Shown piece by piece: positions 1-5,171 of a stretch of 24,989 nt of DNA. The translations under genes were made by a program, and so were the position numbers. The DNA comes from JBBRHF01 sp038223055. Lineage in GTDB: Bacteria > Actinomycetota > Actinomycetes > JACCUZ01. The stretch spans positions 1 through 24,989 of the forward strand of contig JBBRHF010000045.1 in the NCBI GenBank assembly GCA_038223055.1. Reading direction: 5' to 3'. The notes under the pieces are model-generated. The model was given only the letters and a program-made list of their open reading frames with translations. It had not been told where the DNA came from and made no database searches. Numbering within the stretch: the first letter of the stretch is position 1; every line of letters starts with the position of its first letter.

Positions 1-153
1 GGCGTTTCACCCTCGACGATCCGCATGTGGGTACACCGGGGCCTCCTGACGCCCGTTCCCTTCCCAAGTCGTTCCCACACCTTCATCGTCCAAGACGTTT
101 TGTGCACCAGCCGTCGGGGCTCTCCTCGGCGCGGCTGGCGCGACCGGCAATAG
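1..153 (+). CDS. Helix-turn-helix (excisionase/MerR-like) protein, 3' end only
   Basis: The frame is open from base 1 to TAG at 151-153, giving 50 residues of a gene that begins before the window. The residues GVSPSTIRMWVHRGLLTPV form a typical winged-helix HTH: a recognition helix followed by an R-G-L-L turn, as in MerR-type regulators and phage or integrative-element excisionases. The basic tail (SRRGSPRRGWRDRQ) is short. An attachment-site copy of a tRNA-Gly and an integrase remnant lie about 800 bp downstream, so I infer an Xis-like role within an integrative element; a small transcriptional regulator is equally possible. The family is inferred from motif only and the N-terminus is not visible. 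Confidence 0.5.
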   Translation, partial: GVSPSTIRMWVHRGLLTPVPFPSRSHTFIVQDVLCTSRRGSPRRGWRDRQ

Positions 154-165
154 CTCGGATTCCCT

Positions 166-194
166 GAGGGGAGGTTCTCATGCGACCTCCCTAG
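166..194 (+). promoter_or_regulatory. Hairpin pairing a Shine-Dalgarno with an anti-SD inside a 4-codon ORF
   Basis: GGGAGGT (169-175) and ACCTCCC (185-191) are a perfect inverted repeat with a 9-nt loop. The left arm is a strong ribosome binding site placed 5 nt before an ATG (180-182), which opens a tiny ORF of four codons (M-R-P-P) ending in TAG at 192-194. The right arm lies inside that ORF and mimics the anti-SD of 16S rRNA. This could be a leader or attenuator between the HTH gene and the terminators at 284-336, or simply a hairpin. Function is inferred. Confidence 0.25.
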
Positions 195-283
195 GCGAAG
201 CCTTGCCGATTTCACCGGCGAACGAGGCCGGTTGCGTCTAACTCCCTCGGTCGCTCGAGTAGCCGACCTCTAACTCACTCCAG

Positions 284-298
284 GCCCGCCCGGCGGGC
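284..298 (+). terminator. First of two tandem terminator-like hairpins
   Basis: GCCCGC (284-289), CCG loop, GCGGGC (293-298), followed by a T-rich stretch (TATTTGCATTTG). A second, better hairpin follows 14 bp downstream; together they would insulate the HTH gene from the membrane-protein gene. Confidence 0.5.
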
Positions 299-312
299 TA
301 TTTGCATTTGTA

Positions 313-336
313 GGCCCGCCATAGTGCGGGCCTTTT
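313..336 (+). terminator. Intrinsic terminator
   Basis: A perfect 7-bp stem GGCCCGC (313-319) / GCGGGCC (326-332) with a 6-nt loop CATAGT is followed directly by TTTT (333-336). This is a textbook rho-independent terminator for the genes to its left. Confidence 0.7.
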
Positions 337-371
337 CCATGCCCAGATTCGGGCAGGAGACGGAGCCTCGC

Positions 372-602
372 ATGAGCTCATCCTCGCGTTCCATCGCTGG
401 CATTTCTGTTGACCTTGCCGCGCTCACCCCCCATCAGATACTTGCCTTCGCGGCTGCGCTCTCCCTCGTGGTCGTGGTCTTGTTCGGCGCGTTCATCGTT
501 TCGGGCTGGTGCTTCTCCCGCTGCGCGCCGTCGCGTCGCCGTGATCTCACATCGCTGGTCGCGGCGATCGTTCATGGCCTACGCGGGCGCGAGAATCGGT
601 GA
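372..602 (+). CDS. Small single-span membrane protein
   Basis: The 76-residue product has a polar N-terminus, one hydrophobic span (about residues 20-46, rich in A/L/V/F, ending in SGW), and a basic C-terminus (CAPSRRRDL...RGRENR), which predicts N-out/C-in topology. I start it at ATG 372 because AGGAGA (356-361) and CGGAG (361-365) lie upstream, whereas the longer frame from 324 begins inside the terminator stem. Small membrane proteins like this are common next to replication and transfer genes in actinomycete integrative elements, and the location fits. I do not recognise a family; function unknown. Confidence 0.45.
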   Translation: MSSSSRSIAGISVDLAALTPHQILAFAAALSLVVVVLFGAFIVSGWCFSRCAPSRRRDLTSLVAAIVHGLRGRENR

Positions 603-921
603 CCAGCAAGTCGCCAGAACCAATCGGCGTAGTCGAGTCCACGGACTGGTGTAAGGCCCCTCAAGGTTTCCTGAGCTAATGGTGAGCTAATGGTTACTCT
701 CGGCGGTGGGTCAAGCGTTGATCCACGCGAGATGCAACGAATGCTCCGGATTGACGCGCGCACCCAGACGTTCGTGACGTGCCACGCGGACGTGCACTCG
801 TCGCGGGCCCTTCAGGGTTGGGCCACACACGGGCCACAAGACCAGGCCGGTAGGGGTCACCAGAGGCTAGTTGAGGCCGCCAATATCGTTGCAGGACAGG
901 AGAACACGGCGGCATCAGAAC
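603..921. other. Gene-free stretch with short direct repeats beside the att site
   Basis: No convincing gene is visible on either strand. It carries a perfect 11-bp tandem duplication TGAGCTAATGG (672-682, 683-693) and a pair GGGCCACA (820-827, 831-838) with 11-bp spacing. Paired short repeats this close to a tRNA-derived core could be arm-type binding sites for an integrase or Xis. That is inference only. Confidence 0.3.
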
Positions 922-967
922 TCTTCCCAAGCTGACAGTGCCGGTTCGATCCCGGTCACCCGCTCCA
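922..967 (+). repeat. 3' half of tRNA-Gly(CCC): putative attachment site (att)
   Basis: Starting at the anticodon loop, the sequence reads as the 3' half of a tRNA. It has loop TTCCCAA with anticodon CCC (926-928), the 3' anticodon stem GCTGA, a 4-nt variable region, T-arm stem GCCGG/CCGGT around TTCGATC (940-956), acceptor 3' strand CACCCGC, discriminator T and an encoded CCA (965-967). The bases before the anticodon loop do not form a partner stem and there is no D-arm or GCGGGTG acceptor 5' strand, so this is not a functional tRNA. Such 3'-half copies are left by tyrosine-recombinase elements that integrate into tRNA genes. The integrase remnant ends 16 bp away, on the other side. Confidence 0.75.
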
Positions 968-982
968 CTGCAAAGGTCCAGG

Positions 983-1331
983 TCAGAAGAACTCTGCCTG
1001 ATCGCCGCCGGTGTTGTCTGAGGTCTCCGACTGGGCTGCGTGCTGTTCGCGCGACGGGGACCCCGCGTCTGAACCGGTCGCCTCGGCCTCGATGCGGCGC
1101 GTCAGGGCGTCGGCGATGTGCTGGTCGGCGTGGCGCGTGCCGTGCGGATAGATCAATCAGTAGATAGCGGGGCGGCATCTGGTCGGCGAGGTCGAAGACC
1201 TGCGCCGCGGACAGGACATGGCGCTCCGGGCTCGGCTCGCTTCCGGCACCGCAAATGCGGCATGGGTTGCGTGCGATGATCCCGTCGTCGACCGCCGTCA
1301 TCAGGATCGCGCGCAGCAGCCGGTCCGCCCC
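983..1331 (-). pseudogene. int: Tyrosine recombinase (integrase), internally deleted and N-truncated
   Basis: Reading the minus strand from about 1331, one frame gives DRLLRAILMTAVDDGIIARNP and then SAAQVFDLADQMPPRY. This is the end of the core-binding (SAM-like) domain and the start of the catalytic domain of actinobacterial phage/ICE integrases. Near 1150-1165 the similarity jumps to another frame reading YPHGTRHADQHIADAL and an acidic tail ending ...AEFF at stop 983-985, which matches the extreme C-terminus that follows the catalytic Tyr in this family. The Arg, His-x-x-Arg and Tyr catalytic blocks are missing, so about 100 or more residues were deleted. Upstream similarity ends at a run of nine or ten Gs. 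The stop lies 16 bp from the tRNA-Gly fragment, as expected for a site-specific integrase next to its att site. It cannot be catalytic. Confidence 0.7.
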
Positions 1332-1583
1332 CCCCCAGTTGGTCGAGATCGAGTCCGCTCGTCAGAAATGACCTTGCTGGAACGAAAGTTGTACCCAGCG
1401 GTCTGACACGCCACCCTGATCATCACCACCTGTTCCGACTCGCGCGGCGTGCACGGCGGACAGACGACCGGCCCTGGCGGGAGTGGGGGACGTACTCAAG
1501 ACGGCCGATGTCGTTGTCGATGTGTGGACCAACGGTCGCCGACGCAGATGGCGACTTTACCCTCACACACACCTGGAGTGCCC

Positions 1584-2441
1584 GTGCGTCGTTCCACCGT
1601 TCTGTTCGTTGCCATCCTCGCGCCGATTGCCGCAGTGGGTTTCCCGGCCGCCGCGGGTGCCGCGACGACCACCCGCTGCGCGGGGGTCAGACCCACTCTG
1701 CTGGTGGGCGTGCACTCCCCTCACTCCGTCCGGGGCACCAACCACCGGGACGTGATCCTGATCAAGGTGGCCGGACACATCGTGGACGCGGGTGGCGGGA
1801 ACGACCTTGTGTGCGGCTCGACCGGTCGGGACATCATCCTGGGCGGGGCCGGTGACGACCGCGTCCTCGCGGGCGGCGGCAATGACGACGTCCGTGGCGG
1901 CACCGGCAACGACCGGGTCCGTGGCGGCGCAGGAGCCGACCGAGAGTTGGGCGACGCCGGCGCCGATGACCTCGCCGGCGAGGCGGGCGACGACCGGATC
2001 TCCGGAGGAACCGGAAACGACGTTCTCAGTGGCGGCGCCGGGACCGACGACCTCGCGGGCGGGGCAGGGGAGGACCGGCTCTCCGGAGGAACGGGGACTG
2101 ACCACGCCGACGGCGGCCAAGGCGCGGACAGCATCGAGGTCGGCGCTGCGGACCAGGTGAGCGCCGACCGCAGCGACCGTCGCCACCGGAGCGTGGTCGA
2201 CGGCGACGCCGGTCATGGAGACCACTCAGCACCTGCCCCGGGCACCACTGTCGCCGACGATGACTCCGTCCACCCCAGCCCCGAACCCGGAGACCCGACG
2301 CCTGAGGTTGTCGAGCCGTCGGCCGGCACCGACGACCCCGCGGCCGACGACGGTACGGGATCCGACCTTCTCCCCAACGGTGTCGCCACTCCGGACGGCA
2401 GCGATGGCCGGACTGAGGGTGCAGTGCACACCGGCAGGTGA
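1584..2441 (+). CDS. Secreted RTX (hemolysin-type Ca2+-binding repeat) protein
   Basis: Predicted 285 residues. A signal peptide covers about residues 1-26 (MRRS, hydrophobic VLFVAILAPIAAVGF, then AAAGAA). A short Cys-containing region (C32, C77) precedes about twelve tandem GGxGxDxL-type nonapeptides (residues ~66-188, e.g. GGTGNDRVR, GGAGDDRVL), which in this superfamily wind into a Ca2+-binding parallel beta-roll outside the cell. The C-terminal ~95 residues are a low-complexity Asp/Pro/Glu/Thr-rich tail with no enzymatic domain. I chose GTG 1584 because GGAG (1575-1578) lies 5 nt upstream and the peptide then begins as a normal signal sequence; an ATG at 1548 and an upstream start at 1449 are in frame but weaker. 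Unlike large RTX toxins it has no effector domain, so a surface or matrix role is likelier. The gene sits between mobile-element remnants. Confidence 0.75.
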   Translation: MRRSTVLFVAILAPIAAVGFPAAAGAATTTRCAGVRPTLLVGVHSPHSVRGTNHRDVILIKVAGHIVDAGGGNDLVCGSTGRDIILGGAGDDRVLAGGGNDDVRGGTGNDRVRGGAGADRELGDAGADDLAGEAGDDRISGGTGNDVLSGGAGTDDLAGGAGEDRLSGGTGTDHADGGQGADSIEVGAADQVSADRSDRRHRSVVDGDAGHGDHSAPAPGTTVADDDSVHPSPEPGDPTPEVVEPSAGTDDPAADDGTGSDLLPNGVATPDGSDGRTEGAVHTGR

Positions 2442-2734
2442 AGGCCGGCCAGCACCGACAGGTGAAGGTCCACGTATCGGGCCCGCCGACGCCGTGTTCC
2501 GAACGCCTGGATCGGTCACGAGGAAGACCGATCCAGTCCATTGTCCGGTGACACGTAAATCGGCCTGCATGTGAAGGTGAGGCGGTCCACGATTCGCGGA
2601 GCACAGCCGTGGGTCGACAGCCCGTCGTCACCGGTGACCAGGTAAGCAGGTCCGGGACGAAAAGCTCAGCCGCGCGGCGCGGGCCGCGGCGACGATGAGC
2701 GCACCTGACATCCAGTACGGCGTGCGGCCGGCGA
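2442..2734. other. Non-coding stretch with one hairpin
   Basis: No supportable gene is present. The element CAGGTGAAGG occurs twice just after the RTX stop codon. A perfect 9-bp inverted repeat GGATCGGTC (2509-2517) / GACCGATCC (2526-2534) with an 8-nt loop could end the RTX transcript, though no T-tract follows. Confidence 0.35.
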
Positions 2735-3304
2735 CCAAGCCGCGGGCCGAACCCACCTGGCCCGCAAGTCGGGGCTGTCCAAGTCGAGCATCGGGCGGAT
2801 CTGGCGGCGTTTCGAGCTCAAACCCCACGTTGGGGACAAGTTCAAGCTGTCCACCGATCCGCAGTTCGTGGCGAAGGTCATTGACGTGTCGGGCTCTACC
2901 ACAACCCGCCCGAGCGGTCGGTGGTGCTGTGTGTGGATGAGAAGTCGCAGATGCAGTCCTTGGACCGGTCCCAGCCCGTGATGCCAATGATGCCGGGGAT
3001 GCCGGGGATGCGGGAGCGGCGCAGCCACGACTACGCCCGCAACGGGGTGACGAACCTGTTCGCGGCGTTCAACGTCGCCGACGGCACCGTAACCTGTCCA
3101 CCCACAAGACACCGGCCATCAACGACTGGCTGACCAAGCACCCGCGCTTCCATCTGCACTTCACCCCGACCGGCTCATCATGGAATAACCCAGGTCGTGC
3201 GCTGGTTCGGCTTCCGCACCGACCAGCTCCTACGCCGCGGCCTCCACAAAAACGTGCAGGCACTCATTTCAGACGCAGGACACCAGTTCGCGCGCACGTC
3301 ATAG
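2735..3304 (+). pseudogene. IS630-family transposase remnant
   Basis: Successive frames give recognisable blocks of an IS630-type DDE transposase in the right order. They are an HTH block SGLSKSSIGRIWRRFELKP, then LSTDPQFVAKVIDV, a frameshift, then NPPERSVVLCVDEKSQMQ with the first catalytic Asp (V-D-E-K). YARNGVTNLFAAFNVADG follows, then THKTPAINDWLTKHPRF, HFTPTGSSWNN, RWF and LLRRGLHKNVQALISD before a stop at 3302-3304. The segment between NVADG and THKTP, which normally holds the second catalytic Asp (DNYGTH), is deleted. The third catalytic Glu (normally V-E-R-W-F) is also lost at a damaged spot. There are several frameshifts and no intact ORF, so the element is dead and cannot move itself. 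Confidence 0.8.
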
Positions 3305-3373
3305 GACTGCCGAGCACCGGAAGGCCCGCGCCTGACCTCGCGGTCGCTCACGGATGACGGGCGGCTTGCGTTC

Positions 3374-3401
3374 TGGCGCTCGCAGCGCCAAATTGGCGCC
3401 A
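3374..3401 (+). promoter_or_regulatory. Palindromic operator over the vapB start
   Basis: TGGCGCT (3374-3380), CGC, AGCGCCA (3384-3390) is a perfect inverted repeat. Three bases later TGGCGCCA (3394-3401) is a second palindrome with the same half-site, and its last base is the A of the vapB ATG. VapBC complexes autorepress by binding such palindromes through the antitoxin's ribbon-helix-helix. There is no purine-rich Shine-Dalgarno upstream of the ATG, so a leaderless transcript is possible. Confidence 0.5.
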
Positions 3402-3631
3402 TGCCCAGCGTTCAGATCAAGGACGTCCCGAGCGAGACCCACGCAGTTCTGCGCCAGCGTGCGGCCGCTGCGCACCAGTCGCTGCAGGAGTACCTGCGCG
3501 GCCGGCTGATTCAGGAGGCCAGCAGGCCGACGCTGGACGAGGTCTTGGACCGTGCCGGCGGACGCTCGGGCGGCAATGTGCCGCTCGATCAGGCGGTGAA
3601 GACGCTTCGGATCGACCGTGCTCGTCGTTGA
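3401..3631 (+). CDS. vapB: VapB/FitA-type ribbon-helix-helix antitoxin
   Basis: The product has 76 residues. The N-terminal MPSVQIKDVPSETHAVLRQR is the classic beta-strand plus helix of FitA-like RHH antitoxins (residues 2-7 form the DNA-binding ribbon), followed by AAAAHQSLQEYLRGRLIQEA. The C-terminal region (residues ~45-76) would wrap round and inhibit the PIN toxin. The stop overlaps the start of the toxin gene by 14 nt, as is typical for translationally coupled vapBC pairs. The paired palindromes over its start suggest autoregulation. The gene appears intact. Confidence 0.85.
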   Translation: MPSVQIKDVPSETHAVLRQRAAAAHQSLQEYLRGRLIQEASRPTLDEVLDRAGGRSGGNVPLDQAVKTLRIDRARR

Positions 3632-4022
3632 CGCCAGCGTCCTGGTCCTCGTCCTGGGTGATGACGGGGCAGACGGGGACGCCGCGAGGGCTCGCCTTCG
3701 CGGAGAGGCACTGGCGGCGCCGGAGTTGCTCGACCTGGAGGTGACGTCGGTACTGCGTAAACAGCGCAGAGCCGGCGCAATCGACGACCGGCGAGCCGGG
3801 CTGGCGCTCACCGACCTGGGTGCAGTGCCGATCGACCGGGCGCCGCACCTCCCCCTGCTGAGCCGGTGCTGGGAGCTACGCGAGAACCTCACGGTCTACG
3901 ACGCCGCCTATGTCGCGCTCGCCGAACTCCTGCAGGTCGACCTGCTGACCGCTGACCGCCGGCTGGCCTTGGCGCCAGGTCCCCGCTGCGGCATCGAGGT
4001 GCTCCGCCCTGGGCGTCGCTGA
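3618..4022 (+). CDS. vapC: VapC PIN-domain ribonuclease toxin
   Basis: The product has 134 residues, a normal VapC length. The four acidic residues of a PIN domain are all in place: D5 (VVDASV), E41 (LDLEVTSVLRK), D95 (TVYDAAYVALAE) and D113 (LLTADRRL). They should coordinate Mg2+/Mn2+ for RNA cleavage, usually of tRNA or 23S rRNA in this family; the target here is unknown. Start GTG 3618 lies inside vapB, with GGA about 6 nt upstream. It forms an operon with vapB and appears functional. TA pairs are common among mobile-element debris such as lies to its left. Confidence 0.87.
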   Translation: MLVVDASVLVLVLGDDGADGDAARARLRGEALAAPELLDLEVTSVLRKQRRAGAIDDRRAGLALTDLGAVPIDRAPHLPLLSRCWELRENLTVYDAAYVALAELLQVDLLTADRRLALAPGPRCGIEVLRPGRR

Positions 4023-4095
4023 TTGACCGTCCAGAACTTTCACAACGTCCCCCCCACCAGCCGACACAAGCCTTGTTTGCCTCAAGAAACAGCCT

Positions 4096-4135
4096 CCCGG
4101 CATGGTCCGACACAACCCGGCATGGTCCGACACAA
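4096..4135 (+). repeat. Perfect 20-bp tandem repeat, two units
   Basis: The 20-mer beginning CCCGGCATGG and ending CGACACAA occurs at 4096-4115 and, immediately adjoining, at 4116-4135 with no mismatch. The internal GGTCCGACACAAC (4104-4116, 4124-4136) recurs in inverted orientation as GTTGTGTCAGACC (4188-4200), with 12 of 13 matching. The set lies between vapC and the TY-Chap operon and may be an operator or the end of a small non-autonomous element. Confidence 0.6.
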
Positions 4136-4187
4136 CCCTGTGAGCCCACGGTGCCGCGTCGAGCCGACGGTCCCTGTCGGCCCTCGA

Positions 4188-4200
4188 GTTGTGTCAGACC
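4188..4200 (-). repeat. Inverted half-copy of the 4096-4135 repeat core
   Basis: GTTGTGTCAGACC is the reverse complement, with one mismatch, of GGTCCGACACAAC found twice at 4104-4136. It sits about 40 bp before the start of the TY-Chap gene, where a repressor or a transcript hairpin would act. Confidence 0.45.
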
Positions 4201-4238
4201 CTTGGGGTTGAATGAAGGTAGACAACAGGGGGATGGAC

Positions 4239-5171
4239 ATGACGATCGACCGGTGGGACGACGAGACCGAGCGGGGCTGGACCGGGCTGTGGGAGCGGCT
4301 CGAGGCGTGGCTGACCGACGAGCCCGCCGATCAGTGCGTGCTCATCCAGCTTGGGTGGGCTGAGGACGAGGTGCACGCGTCGCCGTATGTTCAGTTGTCC
4401 ATCGAGGAGGGCTTGGTGTCCACGGTGGCGGTGAGCAACCAGCACCTGGATGCGAGGTTCCGGCTGGACGACGCCCGGGTCGGCCAGCTGGTCGCGTTGG
4501 GCTGGGCCGAGCCACCCGCGGAGGACTCGCCTCATTTCTGCCGCGACGACGAGTTGCCCGAGGACGCCGGGGTGCTGGCCGAGGCGATCGTCGCGAGTCT
4601 GCGCGACGTCTACGGGGTCCCGGCCCCCCCGTTCCTGGTGGTGAGCGGCTTCACGGCGAGCGGTCTGCTGACCGAGGACGACCTGCCGTTCGGGTTGACG
4701 TTGGCTGAGCCCACGGTGGCGGCGGTCGACGTCACGTGCGTGGTGGCCCAAGACGCCGACGAGCTGCGCGACCTGGCGGCCGCCGCGGTGGCGTCGGTGG
4801 TCGGGCACGAGGTGGAGTTCGACCCTGACGGCGACCTGCCGGTGCCGGCCGGCAACACGGTGATCTATGTCCGGGTCGAGGAGGACTCGCCGTCGATCGC
4901 CCTGTTCGCCTTGGTCCTGCATGAGGTCCGCTGGACCCCGCGGGTCGGGCACACGTTGAACGCGGTCAACGCGAGCATCCGCTTCGGGCGGCTGATGTTC
5001 CAGGACGGTCAGGTGCTGGCGCGGTACGAGCTCTTCGCCCGCCCGTTCGTGCCCGAGTTGCTGCGGCAGGCGGTCCTCGACATGACCGGTCTGGTCGAGG
5101 GGCTCGAGGTCGAGCTGCAGGCTCGCATCGGCGGGCGGGTCCTCAGCGACCACTCGGACGGTGTGGCGTGA
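4239..5171 (+). CDS. TY-Chap (T3SS-chaperone/YbjN-like) two-domain protein
   Basis: The product has 310 residues. The N-terminal half (about 8-125) shows the TY-Chap_N pattern: W..LWERLEAWL, PYVQLSIEEG, VSN.HLD, LVALGW..P and ...PHF. The C-terminal half (about 165-300) shows the YbjN/TY-Chap_C pattern: DPDGDLPVPAGNTVIYVRV, TPRVGHTLNAVNASIRFGR and VPELLRQAV. These folds resemble type III secretion chaperones and are thought to bind peptides; they are frequent in actinobacteria and predicted there to act in conflict or signalling systems. I use ATG 4239 because AGGGGG (4227-4232) lies 6 nt upstream; ATGs at 4212 and 4233 lack good spacing. Its stop overlaps the next gene's GTG by 4 nt, so the two proteins are translationally coupled and probably work together. 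No signal peptide or membrane span; cytoplasmic. Confidence 0.7.
   Translation: MTIDRWDDETERGWTGLWERLEAWLTDEPADQCVLIQLGWAEDEVHASPYVQLSIEEGLVSTVAVSNQHLDARFRLDDARVGQLVALGWAEPPAEDSPHFCRDDELPEDAGVLAEAIVASLRDVYGVPAPPFLVVSGFTASGLLTEDDLPFGLTLAEPTVAAVDVTCVVAQDADELRDLAAAAVASVVGHEVEFDPDGDLPVPAGNTVIYVRVEEDSPSIALFALVLHEVRWTPRVGHTLNAVNASIRFGRLMFQDGQVLARYELFARPFVPELLRQAVLDMTGLVEGLEVELQARIGGRVLSDHSDGVA

Noticed and set aside
922..967. Functional tRNA-Gly gene
   Set aside because: No acceptor 5' strand, D-arm or 5' anticodon stem precedes the anticodon loop.
915..1301. Intact 128-residue minus-strand protein
   Set aside because: Only its first ~45 residues match integrases; the rest is out of frame with the real C-terminus, so it is a broken gene.
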